DNA of 64,000 nt from Leptospira limi (lineage in GTDB: Bacteria; Spirochaetota; Leptospiria; Leptospirales; Leptospiraceae): positions 2,110,501 to 2,174,500 of the forward strand of contig NZ_JAMQPV010000001.1 in the NCBI RefSeq assembly GCF_026151395.1. Reading direction: 5' to 3'. Below, piece after piece: positions 25,684 to 34,691 of this stretch. The position numbers and the translations under genes were made by a program. The notes under the pieces were generated by a model. That model did no database searches. It was not told where the DNA came from and was given only the letters and a program-made list of their open reading frames with translations. Numbering within the stretch: the first letter of the stretch is position 1; each line of letters begins with the position of its first letter.

Positions 25684-27224
25684 TAGTGACGGAAATGCCT
25701 CATTCCAGTGAAGACCATAATGAGTCCGTGTTCGTCCGCAGCTTGGATTACCTCTTCGTCCCTGATGGATCCACCTGGTTGGATGATTGCTTTCGCACCT
25801 ACTTTGGCAATGGCATCAATCCCATCACGGAATGGAAAAAATGCATCACTTCCGACATAGGATCCTACAACGGACAGTCCCACTTTCTGAGCTTTCATCG
25901 CGCCAAGTTCGACCGAATCCACACGAGACATTTGGCCTGCACCAATTCCAAGCGTTGAATTTTGGTCAGTGTAGACGATGGCATTGGATTTGATAAACTT
26001 CACACAATTCCAAGCGAACATCAAACCTTCCAGATCGTCATCCGTTGGTTGTTTTTTGGAAACGATTTTTAATTTGTCTTTTGTGATGAGGTCATAATCT
26101 CTGTTTTGGATGAGAAGGCCATGGTGGAGGGATCGTAGATCCAATTCATCTAATGCTTCGTCAAACTTAGCAATTGGGATCAAACGAATGTTAGGTTTTT
26201 TTGAGAAAATTTCTAATGCCTCATTGGAAAAACTTTCAGCAATCACTCCTTCTACAAAGTTCTTTGTGATTTCCTCTGCTGCCTCTTTTTCCACTCTTCC
26301 ATGGATTCCAATGATTCCACCAAATGCTGAAATGGGATCCGTTTTCCTTGCGAGTTCAAACGATTCCAAAACAGTTTCTCCAAATGCGATTCCACAAGGA
26401 TTTAAATGTTTCACAATGGAAACTGCATTTTTTGGAAGTAAACTTGCTACGTGAAAAGCTGCATCAAAATCCAACATATTGTTAAAGGAAAGTTCTTTTC
26501 CTTGTAAGGCTTCAAATTGAGATTTAAGGAACAAAGGTTCGTAAAATGCAGCATCTTGGTGTGGGTTTTCACCATAACGTAGTTTTTGTTTTTTATTAAA
26601 TGCAAATGTGATTTTGTCAGGGTATTTGATACCCAAACGTTTATTAAAGTATGTTGAGATTGCTGAATCATAGGAAGCAGTTTCTGAAAACACTTTTGCC
26701 GCATAACCAAAAGCAGTTTCTCTGGAGATTTTCCCCGAGTTAGCCGTAAATTCTTTTTGGAAGGATTCGTAATCTTTTGGATCTGTTAAAACGACAACAT
26801 TTTTGTGGTTTTTTGCCGCCGAACGTAACATAGATGGTCCACCGATATCAATGTTCTCGATCGCGTCTTCGAGAGTCACATCAGGTTTCATCACGGTTTT
26901 CACAAATGGGTACAAATTGACAATCACGAGAGTAATTGGAACAATTCCATTGGTTTCCATTTGTTTAACGTGATCGGGATTGGTTGTATCACCAAGTAAT
27001 CCACCGTGGATTTTTGGGTGGAGGGTTTTCACTCGGCCATGTAAGATTTCTGGAAACCCAGTAAATTCATCTACCTTTTTGACAGTTATACCGGCCTTTG
27101 CTAAGGCATCATACGTTCCACCAGTGGACAAAATTTCCACTCCGTTTTTTGCAAGGAAGGAACAGATTTCAGTGATTCCTGTTTTATCGGAAACAGAAAC
27201 AAGTGCTCTTTTTATTTGGATCAT
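25683..27224 (-). CDS. purH: Bifunctional AICAR transformylase / IMP cyclohydrolase
   Basis: PurH catalyses the last two steps of purine synthesis to IMP. The 513-residue protein has the N-terminal MGS-like cyclohydrolase domain (about 1-150, with [20 protein letters not shown] and [13 protein letters not shown]) and the C-terminal AICAR transformylase domain (with [17 protein letters not shown] and the end [16 protein letters not shown]). The length is normal. Its ATG overlaps the purN stop by four bases, and the next membrane protein gene overlaps its stop by one base. Confidence 0.96.
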   Translation of the reverse strand: MIQIKRALVSVSDKTGITEICSFLAKNGVEILSTGGTYDALAKAGITVKKVDEFTGFPEILHGRVKTLHPKIHGGLLGDTTNPDHVKQMETNGIVPITLVIVNLYPFVKTVMKPDVTLEDAIENIDIGGPSMLRSAAKNHKNVVVLTDPKDYESFQKEFTANSGKISRETAFGYAAKVFSETASYDSAISTYFNKRLGIKYPDKITFAFNKKQKLRYGENPHQDAAFYEPLFLKSQFEALQGKELSFNNMLDFDAAFHVASLLPKNAVSIVKHLNPCGIAFGETVLESFELARKTDPISAFGGIIGIHGRVEKEAAEEITKNFVEGVIAESFSNEALEIFSKKPNIRLIPIAKFDEALDELDLRSLHHGLLIQNRDYDLITKDKLKIVSKKQPTDDDLEGLMFAWNCVKFIKSNAIVYTDQNSTLGIGAGQMSRVDSVELGAMKAQKVGLSVVGSYVGSDAFFPFRDGIDAIAKVGAKAIIQPGGSIRDEEVIQAADEHGLIMVFTGMRHFRH

Positions 27225-27835
27225 TTTAGGATTTCTACCTTTCGTTCTTTGATTATTAATTTATCTTCACAAAACAGTTGTATAGCGAGGGGAAGGACTT
27301 TGTGTTCTTCCTTAAGGATTGCCAATGATAATTCTTTTTCAGTCCATTCAGGACGAATGGCAATCGCTTTTTGTAAAATGATGGGACCTGTATCCACTCC
27401 TTCCCAAACAAAATGGACAGTACAACCTGCAATTTTGACTCCGTAATCCAAGGCTTGTTTTTGAGAATCGAGCCCAGGGAAGGCTGGTAGGAGGCTTGGG
27501 TGGACATTGATGATTTGGTTAGGAAAACGCCCCACAAAGTCTGGCTTGAGAATCCTCATATATCCACAGGCAACAATCAGGTCAGGGGAATAGGATTCCA
27601 CTTGGTGGAGTAAGTCTCGGTGATAGTCTAATTTGGACGTGTACGTGTGGTATGGGATCACTTTGGTGGAAATCCCGAATTTTTTAGCGATGGTTAGGGC
27701 TTTTGCTTCTGGATTGTCGGAAACCAAGGCCTGGATATCCAATTTCAGCTTTTTTTTGCGGATAAATTCGACCGAAGCCGAAAAATTTGACCCTCTGCCT
27801 GAAGCCAAAAAAACAACACGTTTTGTTTTTCCCAT
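27221..27835 (-). CDS. purN: Phosphoribosylglycinamide formyltransferase
   Basis: PurN formylates GAR with 10-formyl-tetrahydrofolate, the third step of purine synthesis. The 204-residue protein has [10 protein letters not shown] (phosphoribosyl binding), [13 protein letters not shown] (catalytic Asn and His) and [16 protein letters not shown] (catalytic Asp). It leads a minus-strand operon with purH, joined by an ATGA overlap, and is divergent from fliS. Confidence 0.94.
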   Translation of the reverse strand: MGKTKRVVFLASGRGSNFSASVEFIRKKKLKLDIQALVSDNPEAKALTIAKKFGISTKVIPYHTYTSKLDYHRDLLHQVESYSPDLIVACGYMRILKPDFVGRFPNQIINVHPSLLPAFPGLDSQKQALDYGVKIAGCTVHFVWEGVDTGPIILQKAIAIRPEWTEKELSLAILKEEHKVLPLAIQLFCEDKLIIKERKVEILK

Positions 27836-27912
27836 GTGATAATCTAAGAATATTCAGATGGATCATTAAGCAAGTATCCTTTTTGGTCGATGGGAATACA
27901 CAGGAGAAAAAA

Positions 27913-28359
27913 ATGTCGCTTGCGAGAAAAACCGGTGCCTCTGCTTACAATGAATACAAAGCCAACGAGATCTCTACCGTTAGCCAAATCAAATTGATTG
28001 TCATGTTATTTGATGGGGCCATTCGTTTCCTTGGTGTTGCAAAAGACAATATGACTCCAAGAAAATATGATGTCGTAAACAACAACATCATCAAAACCCA
28101 AGACATCATCACAGAATTACTTTTGTCACTCAATATGGAAGAGGGGAAAGAAGTCGCAAATAACCTTTTGTCTTTGTACATTTATCTCAAAAAAAGATTA
28201 CTCGAAGCAAATATGCGTAAGGACAAAGCGATCATTGAAGAATGTATCAAAATTTTGGGAGAATTAAAAGTTTCCTGGGAAGAGTTGGAGAAAAAAGAAC
28301 CACAATCTCCACAACAAAATTTAGGCCAAAGAACAACTGGAATCTCCATCACTGGTTAA
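27913..28359 (+). CDS. fliS: Flagellar export chaperone FliS
   Basis: FliS binds flagellin in the cytoplasm and delivers it to the flagellar export apparatus, preventing early polymerisation. The 148-residue all-helical protein has the family marks AYNEYKANEISTVSQIKLI, MLFDGAIRFL and the helix with LYIYLKKRLLEANM. The ATG at 27913 has a consensus AGGAGA site; the frame is open further upstream through unrelated DNA. It heads a tight three-gene run with a coiled-coil gene and a J-domain gene. Confidence 0.9.
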   Translation: MSLARKTGASAYNEYKANEISTVSQIKLIVMLFDGAIRFLGVAKDNMTPRKYDVVNNNIIKTQDIITELLLSLNMEEGKEVANNLLSLYIYLKKRLLEANMRKDKAIIEECIKILGELKVSWEELEKKEPQSPQQNLGQRTTGISITG

Positions 28360-28379
28360 ATTTTCTTTTATCAAAACTT

Positions 28380-28787
28380 ATGAAACAATTATCTTACAAA
28401 CACTTACTGCAAAAAAAAATCCAACTTCTGAATTCCCTGATCACGAATCTAAAACGAGAAGAAGAATTATTATCCTACAGAGATGCAGATACAGCCGTTA
28501 AGATTGAGTTTAAAAATGAAACCCTTGTTCGTAAATTGGAAGAGTTGGATGCAGAAATCTTGGAACACCAAGAATTAGATGTTCATACAGAAGAAGAAAT
28601 TGCCCTTTCCGAAACTGTTTTTTCTAAATTAGATGAAGCAAGAACCCTCCAACAAAAAGTCCAAGAATTGCTTGTATTCGAAATGAATGAAAGTAAAAAA
28701 GAATATTGGGAGTTCAGTATCAAACGAAGGTTAAAATCTCATTTGGTATTTTCCTCTGGTCTTTCATGGACAAAAAACTACTGTTAA
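28380..28787 (+). CDS. Coiled-coil protein next to fliS, possibly FliT/FlgN-like
   Basis: A 135-residue protein that is almost entirely helical and charged (for example LLNSLITNLKREEELL and TLVRKLEELDAEILEHQEL), with no signal or membrane segment. The length, coiled-coil nature and position 20 bases after fliS fit a small flagellar export chaperone such as FliT or FlgN, but no diagnostic motif is visible. Its last 22 bases overlap the next gene. Confidence 0.65.
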   Translation: MKQLSYKHLLQKKIQLLNSLITNLKREEELLSYRDADTAVKIEFKNETLVRKLEELDAEILEHQELDVHTEEEIALSETVFSKLDEARTLQQKVQELLVFEMNESKKEYWEFSIKRRLKSHLVFSSGLSWTKNYC

Positions 28788-29320
28788 ATGATTCGTTACA
28801 TTTTTTAGGATTAAGTTCTGGATATACCGAGTCTGAATTAAAAGATTCTTATCACAAACTAGCAAAAAAATACCACCCAGATAGCGGTGAATTTACAAGT
28901 GATGTGATGTTTGTGGAGTTAAACAAACATTACGAAAACTTAAAGGAATTCCTACTCATCCACCCAGAGGAAACGATGGTGGATCCGAATGGAAACAGAG
29001 AAGGTTCCCATCCTAAAAATACCAATCAAAGTCCAAATGAAACTTTGGAGAACAAACCTTCCAAAGATCCGGTTTTCCAAGAATATAAATTAGCCAAGGA
29101 AAAAGAGACAGAAGTTATCCTTCGTTATTATGAAAAACGAAACCTACATCCCATTGAACTTTCGAGTGCATTGAATAAAGAACTCGTACAATTACAGAAA
29201 GAATTGGAACCAGTTTTGCAGGTGTATGCCAACATTCTAAAACAACATCCCACTAGTTTATGGGCTAGTGATGCAAAAAATTCCTTGGAGCGACTTCGTG
29301 TTTGGTGGTCAAAGGAATAA
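28766..29320 (+). CDS. J-domain protein
   Basis: A 184-residue protein with an N-terminal J domain (about 6-70): FLGLSSGYTESELKDSYHKLAKKYHPDSG, with the HPD tripeptide that activates DnaK intact. No Gly/Phe or zinc-finger region follows, so it is a class C J-protein; the C-terminal half (about 100-184) is a long helix. The start is the ATG at 28766, inside the previous gene, which implies coupled translation. As part of the fliS run it may recruit DnaK to a flagellar client; this is inference. Confidence 0.78.
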   Translation: MDKKLLLNDSLHFLGLSSGYTESELKDSYHKLAKKYHPDSGEFTSDVMFVELNKHYENLKEFLLIHPEETMVDPNGNREGSHPKNTNQSPNETLENKPSKDPVFQEYKLAKEKETEVILRYYEKRNLHPIELSSALNKELVQLQKELEPVLQVYANILKQHPTSLWASDAKNSLERLRVWWSKE

Positions 29321-29351
29321 AAAAGCCGAAGTTTTTAGCTCCGGCTCTTTT
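29321..29351. terminator. Bidirectional terminator between the fliS and TRAP operons
   Basis: AGCCGAAG (29324-29331) pairs with CTCCGGCT with one mismatch, T run CTTTT on the plus strand and a T6 run on the minus strand. It lies one base after the J-domain stop and about 80 bases past the dctM stop. Confidence 0.7.
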
Positions 29352-29429
29352 GATTTCCATCCTACCATTTCCATTTCCTTTGTTTAAGAATCAAAGGAAA
29401 CAGGAAGGTAAAACTAGTTACAATCGTTC

Positions 29430-30731
29430 TTATGGGCTAGGTGTAGTTGCTTCTCCACCCAGAAGTCCAAGTGAAATTTCTGGGATCCAACTGATAAGGA
29501 TGAGTCCAATGAGAAACATTCCCACAATTGGTGCAACTGATTGGATCACTTTTCCTAACGGTTGTTTGAAGATCCCTGATGCCACAAATAAATTCACACC
29601 AACTGGAGGAGTCAAATAACCGATTTCCAAATTCACAATCATGATGATACCAAAGTGAACTGGATTGATTCCATAATTGACTGCCATAGGAGCAAGAAGA
29701 GGTGCAAGTACTAGAATCGCACTCATGATATCCATGAACATACCTACGATGAGGAGTAGAATGTTCACACCGATGAGAAAGGTGACAGGACTGGAAATGA
29801 GTTCTGACATTTTTGCCACTAGGTTTTGCGGGATTTCATTTTCGATCATGAACTTATTCAAACTCACCGCAAGGATTAGGATGAGAAATAAGATCCCGAG
29901 CATCTCAGCACTTTCTGCCATGATTTTAGGAATTTTCGGAAAACTTAATTCTTTGTGAATGAACACTTCTACAAGGATTGCATAAAATACGGCAATCGCT
30001 GCGGATTCAGTCGCTGTGAAAAATCCAGAATAAATTCCACCAAGGATCACAACTGGCATCATGAGAGCAAGAATCCCTTCTTTCCAAGCGATTCGAATTT
30101 CAGCCCAGTCCCATTTCCCACGACCAACATTCCCAGCGCGGAACACGGAATAAATCATAAGTAAACTCATGAGTAAAATTCCAGGGCCAATCCCTGCGAT
30201 GAAAAGATCCGTAACAGATACTCCCACCATGATGGCATAGACAATCATCGGAATACTCGGTGGAATGATGATACCGAGGGTTCCTCCAGAAGCAAGTAGT
30301 CCCATCGAAAACTGAGTTGGGTAACCTGCCTTTGTAAGAGAAGGATACATGAGTCCACCAATCGCAATGAGAGTCACTGGGGAGGATCCAGAAATCGCGG
30401 CAAAAATCCCACAGGAGAAAACACCAGCGATGGCAAGCCCTGCTGGAATGGGTGCTGTCATTGCTTGCGCAATGCGGATGAGTCGTCTAGCAATACTACC
30501 ATGCGTCATTAAATTTCCCGCAATGATGAAAAGTGGAATCGCAAGAAGGATCTCTTTATCACCTGCAAAAAATAAATCCCCAATGATACTATTGAGTTCC
30601 TGAAAAGACTCAAGAGGTGGATCTGGTAAAAAGTAATAACAGTAAACGGTGATCGCACCCATGAGTACGATCAATGGTTGCCTGAGTAAAATTAAGGCAA
30701 GTAAGAGTATGAGTATTCCCCAAGAACCCAT
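29430..30731 (-). CDS. dctM: TRAP transporter large permease (DctM)
   Basis: DctM is the transport subunit of a tripartite ATP-independent periplasmic transporter, driven by the sodium gradient. The 433-residue protein has about 12 hydrophobic segments with family marks AISGSSPVTLIAIG, GTLGIIIPPSIPMIVYA, LTPPVGVNLFVASG and the end EISLGLLGG. The substrate is set by DctP and is unknown, probably an organic acid. Its ATG overlaps the dctQ stop by one base. Confidence 0.93.
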   Translation of the reverse strand: MGSWGILILLLALILLRQPLIVLMGAITVYCYYFLPDPPLESFQELNSIIGDLFFAGDKEILLAIPLFIIAGNLMTHGSIARRLIRIAQAMTAPIPAGLAIAGVFSCGIFAAISGSSPVTLIAIGGLMYPSLTKAGYPTQFSMGLLASGGTLGIIIPPSIPMIVYAIMVGVSVTDLFIAGIGPGILLMSLLMIYSVFRAGNVGRGKWDWAEIRIAWKEGILALMMPVVILGGIYSGFFTATESAAIAVFYAILVEVFIHKELSFPKIPKIMAESAEMLGILFLILILAVSLNKFMIENEIPQNLVAKMSELISSPVTFLIGVNILLLIVGMFMDIMSAILVLAPLLAPMAVNYGINPVHFGIIMIVNLEIGYLTPPVGVNLFVASGIFKQPLGKVIQSVAPIVGMFLIGLILISWIPEISLGLLGGEATTPSP

Positions 30732-31426
30732 TAACGTTTCCCTCCTGAATTTGATTCGGAAAGTTCTTTTTCCGCAAGTTCCAAAGCCTCAGTGGCTTCA
30801 TTGATGTCGGAAGGGATGAGTGAAGGAAAAATTCCATAACACAAATGTCGAAATCCCATAGAAAGGAAAATGTAAGGAAAAATCAATTGGACTTTCCATA
30901 AATGGATTTCTGTCACAGGATTGACTTCATCTAAACTAATACTTTCTAAAACATAAATGACTGATAAGTAAGCTAAGAATAAAAAGAATATCGAAATCAC
31001 CCATTGTTCGATGATTTTTACATAATGCAGAACCGCTTTTGGTAATGCCTTGTCTGCAATTTCTGGGCGTAAGTGTGAGCCCTTGGCACTTGCCAAAGCA
31101 GATCCGAACAAACCACCCCATAACATAAAATAAAGGGATAATTTTTGTGCCCAAATGATTCCACCTAGGCCCATCCACTCTAAGAAGCTGGAAGTTCCAC
31201 TGTGAATGGATTCTGCAATGTAGATACTCCAATCGCCAATGAATCCTGCGACACCCGTATTTGGGTAGGCTTCTGAGGCTTCTAATGTCCAACCTAACAC
31301 TTTATCGATGACTTCCCTTTTAGAAACGTCAGCAATCATGAGAAGAGTGAGCAGAAGGAAACAGATTCCCCCCGCCCATTTCTCGCCGAAACTCAAAGTA
31401 TTTAGAATTCGTTCGACGAATTTCAT
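30731..31426 (-). CDS. dctQ: TRAP transporter small permease (DctQ)
   Basis: A 231-residue DctQ subunit with four transmembrane helices; characteristic are the second-helix region WAQKLSLYFMLWGGLFGSALASAKGSHLRPEI (shown in pieces: WAQKL, FGSALA, KGSHLRPE). It is larger than usual because about 45 residues are inserted between helix 1 and helix 2, and a charged C-terminal tail follows helix 4. It pairs with DctM in the inner membrane. It lies about 20 bases after dctP. Confidence 0.85.
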   Translation of the reverse strand: MKFVERILNTLSFGEKWAGGICFLLLTLLMIADVSKREVIDKVLGWTLEASEAYPNTGVAGFIGDWSIYIAESIHSGTSSFLEWMGLGGIIWAQKLSLYFMLWGGLFGSALASAKGSHLRPEIADKALPKAVLHYVKIIEQWVISIFFLFLAYLSVIYVLESISLDEVNPVTEIHLWKVQLIFPYIFLSMGFRHLCYGIFPSLIPSDINEATEALELAEKELSESNSGGKR

Positions 31427-31447
31427 TTATCTATATCCTACCTTACT

Positions 31448-32455
31448 CTAACCACCACAAGCTGCTTTGGCTTTTTGGATTTTATCGTAAATTTGTTTCG
31501 ATTGCCCACCAATTTTTCCAACAACTTGTCCTGCAACTGCGTTAGCAGCTGATTTGAAACTTGCAAGTTCTGCACTTGAAGGTTCATAAACTTGTACGTC
31601 TGCTTTTTTCAAAGTAGCAATCATGTTCTTTTCGATGGAACGAACAGCCTGTCTTGCACCTGGAGCTAGTTTGTTTCCTTCACCCATCAGTGTCTTTTTT
31701 TGTTCGTCATTGAGTGTGTCCCAATACTTTTTAGAGTAAAGGATCGCTGCTGGTTGGTAAATATGGCGAGTTAATGTAAAATACTTAATCGCAGTTTGCC
31801 ATTCTGCTGCAAGAGTGAATAGAGGAGTGTTGTCAAATCCTTCTACCACACCAGTTTGTAACGATGGTAATACTTCTGGAATCGCAATTGGAATTCCGCT
31901 TACACCTAATTGTTTCCAATAAGCGATGTGAACTGGAGATTCTTGGATTCTGATTTTGATCCCTTTTAGGTCTTCTGGTTTTTTCACTGGAGTGGATTTT
32001 GTTCCGATGGATCTGTATCCATTTTCTGCCCAAGTGACAAAAATAAGTCCTTTTGCTTCAAAAAGTTTTCTGAAATCTTCTAAGAGATGATCGTCGAGCA
32101 CACAATCTGCTTGTGCATAAGAATTAAAGAGATATGGAATTTCAAGGACGTTTAATTCTTTTACTGTGTTAGCAAGGGCTCCAGCTGTTAAACCTGCTCC
32201 TTGCAGTTTTCCACGAATGACTTGTTGGAGGATTTCATTTTCCCCACCCATTTGACCACCTGGATAAATTTTAAATTTAATTTGTCCTTGTGATTCGCTT
32301 TCGATTTTCTTTTTGATTTTTGCTAATTCGTTGGCCCAAGGTGATCCTTCTGGTGCAACTGTCGCCAATTTAACGGTTGTTTGAGCAAAAAGACCCCCAC
32401 TGATTGTGAGGGCCATAGTTACACAAACTAAATATTTTATCTGCTTTAAAAACAT
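31448..32455 (-). CDS. dctP: TRAP transporter substrate-binding protein (DctP)
   Basis: A 335-residue periplasmic solute receptor with a signal peptide (about 1-24, cleavage near LFAQ). Family marks are LATVAPEGSPWANELAKI, FKIYPGGQMGGENEI, GLIFVTWAENGYRSIGT and KGIKIRIQESPVHIAYW; the Arg in KIRIQ is the conserved carboxylate ligand. This points to a carboxylate-containing substrate. It follows tatT by about 20 bases and feeds DctQM. Confidence 0.93.
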   Translation of the reverse strand: MFLKQIKYLVCVTMALTISGGLFAQTTVKLATVAPEGSPWANELAKIKKKIESESQGQIKFKIYPGGQMGGENEILQQVIRGKLQGAGLTAGALANTVKELNVLEIPYLFNSYAQADCVLDDHLLEDFRKLFEAKGLIFVTWAENGYRSIGTKSTPVKKPEDLKGIKIRIQESPVHIAYWKQLGVSGIPIAIPEVLPSLQTGVVEGFDNTPLFTLAAEWQTAIKYFTLTRHIYQPAAILYSKKYWDTLNDEQKKTLMGEGNKLAPGARQAVRSIEKNMIATLKKADVQVYEPSSAELASFKSAANAVAGQVVGKIGGQSKQIYDKIQKAKAACGG

Positions 32456-32475
32456 CTAGTTCTCCTAGTGAACGA

Positions 32476-33378
32476 TTATAATTCGTCGAGTAATTTTTTA
32501 GCTTTTCGTTGTTCTACGATTTGATCTGGTTCAATCTCAGGTAAAGACGCTGCTTTCCCTTTGATTACAAATTCTAATTGTTTTTTGAATTTGTCTTCGT
32601 TGCCCTTTAAACGGCTTTCTGCATAAAGAACTCGTACAGCAAAATAATTTGGGTGTTTTGCAATTGCTTCTTCAAAGTATTTATCAGCTAATTTTTTATC
32701 ACCAGTTGGTGAAAGAGCATTACTTGCTGCATCATAACGGAGAGTTGCAGAATAAAAGTATTCTTTACCCATTGCTTTTTCAATTTCTTTTACACGGTTT
32801 ACCATAGCAGTAAATTTAGATCGGTTGTTGAGAAGGGTAGTGAAACCAACCAATCGTGACCATTTTCCGAGAGAAGCATATCTCCAATAGAGGGCATCAA
32901 TGTCTTCTGGTCCAAGGACATCCAGAGACTTCTCGATTTCTAAACCATCTTTAACCACTTTGTCTCTGAATTTTGGATTCATAGCAAGAGCTGCTTCACA
33001 CCAAGTTACGGCAGCATCATAAAATGCTATAGATTCTTCTTTTACCTTTGCATCATCATCTGCATCGCCAGTTAGTTTTAGCCATAAGTGGCCATCACCC
33101 ATCAAATAATTACCCCGGCATAATAAAACTTTTACATCTGCATATTGTGGGTTCTCAGTTGCAAATTTTTCTAAACTAACAAGCGCTTGTCTAAGGTCTT
33201 GTTCGTTATGACGGTTCTTCCAGAGTTTTTCGATGTCAGCAGGAAGTTTTGCTGGTGTGGTTGCACGAGTCACATCCGACGCCGTAATTTTCAATTGTCT
33301 TGATTTTCCGCATGCAACAACTGACGCGAGTACCAGAGTTGCGAGCGCGATTTTTGACCAATGTTTCGTTTGGTTCAT
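32476..33378 (-). CDS. tatT: TRAP-associated TPR lipoprotein (TatT family)
   Basis: A 300-residue lipoprotein: signal with lipobox-like LASVVAC (about residue 23), then helices in TPR-like pairs (for example ALVSLEKFATENPQYAD and YFEEAIAKHPNYFAVRVLYAE) and the conserved MGDGHLW segment. It matches the TatT component known from Treponema (Tp0956), a trimeric periplasmic TPR protein that partners a DctP-type receptor. The ATG at 33378 is chosen because the extension upstream lacks any signal character. It heads the operon tatT-dctP-dctQ-dctM. Confidence 0.85.
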   Translation of the reverse strand: MNQTKHWSKIALATLVLASVVACGKSRQLKITASDVTRATTPAKLPADIEKLWKNRHNEQDLRQALVSLEKFATENPQYADVKVLLCRGNYLMGDGHLWLKLTGDADDDAKVKEESIAFYDAAVTWCEAALAMNPKFRDKVVKDGLEIEKSLDVLGPEDIDALYWRYASLGKWSRLVGFTTLLNNRSKFTAMVNRVKEIEKAMGKEYFYSATLRYDAASNALSPTGDKKLADKYFEEAIAKHPNYFAVRVLYAESRLKGNEDKFKKQLEFVIKGKAASLPEIEPDQIVEQRKAKKLLDEL

Positions 33379-33504
33379 TATTTCATCATCCTCCAAAAAT
33401 GTTTGGGATTTCTCCCTTTCTATTTGTATGACCAACGGGACAATTTGGGGCAAAAATTTAGAAGAATTCTAAAAAAAGCACAAAGAAATCCCATGATTCC
33501 GGAA

Positions 33505-33534
33505 AAAAATACATGCATTTGACTTAAATGCAAG
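33505..33534 (-). terminator. Terminator after the DedA/lipoprotein pair
   Basis: On the minus strand TGCATTT and AAATGCA form a 7-bp stem with a 5-nt loop, followed by a short spacer and seven T (33511-33505). It lies about 12 bases past the lipoprotein stop and before the TRAP operon. Confidence 0.5.
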
Positions 33535-33545
33535 AAAGTTTTATT

Positions 33546-34025
33546 TTATGGGACAATAAGCGCGTTAGATGGGAGGGACACACGGTAGGAACTTGTGCTA
33601 TTTTGTAGGTTCACGGCAAGTCCCAGTGTTCTCATCGAAATGTAAGAACCCGGAGATAATGTGGCAAAAATGCGGCAAGATACCCCAGCCGTATTGGCCT
33701 TCGTGGTAGGGTCTATCTCAAAGGTATATTCAATCGGTTGGACAATTGCTGATTGCGCCAAAATGCAGTCAGTTCCTAGGTTTGTATCCACTGGATTTTG
33801 AGCTAAACTTTCCGTCGCAGCTTGGTACAAACGATACCCTTGGAAGATAAACTCTGGGTTTTGGGCTCTTACTTTGATGGTAAAGTTGGAATTCCCATTA
33901 TTTGTGATGGAAATGAGAGTGGGTGGTGCTTGGACAGAAGCAGTCGTGGAATAGTTGGTACAATTGATTCCAAAAACTAAGGTTAGAAGCAAAGATAAAG
34001 CAAACGTTGCCTGTTTTAGGTTCAT
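33546..34025 (-). CDS. Putative lipoprotein
   Basis: A 159-residue protein with a signal peptide and lipobox-like VFGINC (about residue 22). The mature part is beta-rich (for example PTLISITNNGNSNFTIKVRAQ and CRIFATLSPGSYISM) and looks like an Ig-like or fibronectin-like domain, with two cysteines about 40 residues apart. No family is recognised. Its ATG overlaps the DedA stop by four bases. Confidence 0.65.
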   Translation of the reverse strand: MNLKQATFALSLLLTLVFGINCTNYSTTASVQAPPTLISITNNGNSNFTIKVRAQNPEFIFQGYRLYQAATESLAQNPVDTNLGTDCILAQSAIVQPIEYTFEIDPTTKANTAGVSCRIFATLSPGSYISMRTLGLAVNLQNSTSSYRVSLPSNALIVP

Positions 34026-34642
34026 TTGTCTCCTTTTCCCTCTTGGCGTTTCCTCCGCCACCAGTAGAAGAATAGCACACCAACAAGGATCGCAACGAGG
34101 ACTAAGATAATCGTTTGGCCCCCACGCACCCAGCTCATGAGTTCGTCAAAATTATGAGCAAAATAATACCCAAGGTAAACCCAAATGGGTACAGAGATGA
34201 GAGCGGCAAATCCATCGGTTAGGAGGAATAAGAAAAAACTAATTTGTTTGGATGTGCCTGCGGTAAAAAATATGGGCATCCTGAGTCCTGGCATAAACCT
34301 TCCCACAAACACAACCCAACGACCATACTTTTTAAATTGTTCTCTGACTTTATCAAATCGTTCTGGGTGGAGGACTGTCCGTAAAACAGGTAAAGTCAAT
34401 GCCCTTTCCCCATAATGGCTTCCCAACCAAAATACAAAACTGTCACCAAGGAGAACCCCTGCCATACCCACTAGAAACATAATATGAACATTGGCATAAC
34501 CAAGGCCAGAAATGACTCCACCCGCCGTGAGAGAAATGTCTTCGGGCACAGGAAGTCCGAATCCACAAAGGATGAGAATTCCAAAAACGGCAAAATAACC
34601 GTATTGCATAAAAATCGTAACTAGGGTTTGTAGAAAGTCCAT
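34022..34642 (-). CDS. DedA-family membrane protein
   Basis: A 206-residue inner-membrane protein of the DedA/SNARE-associated family, which in other bacteria recycles undecaprenyl phosphate or flips lipids. Marks are GLPVPEDISLTAGGVISG (equivalent to the E-x-x-P re-entrant segment), GDSFVFWLGSHYGER, FKKYGRWVVFVGRFMPGLRMPIFFTAG (GRFxPGxR motif) and a final transmembrane helix with a basic tail WWRRKRQEGKG. Length is normal. It precedes the lipoprotein gene (ATGA overlap) and is divergent from dgt. Confidence 0.88.
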   Translation of the reverse strand: MDFLQTLVTIFMQYGYFAVFGILILCGFGLPVPEDISLTAGGVISGLGYANVHIMFLVGMAGVLLGDSFVFWLGSHYGERALTLPVLRTVLHPERFDKVREQFKKYGRWVVFVGRFMPGLRMPIFFTAGTSKQISFFLFLLTDGFAALISVPIWVYLGYYFAHNFDELMSWVRGGQTIILVLVAILVGVLFFYWWRRKRQEGKGDK

Positions 34643-34691
34643 GAGGGATTTATACTGATTTTATGGTTTCGCCGAAAAAGGAAAGAGATTT

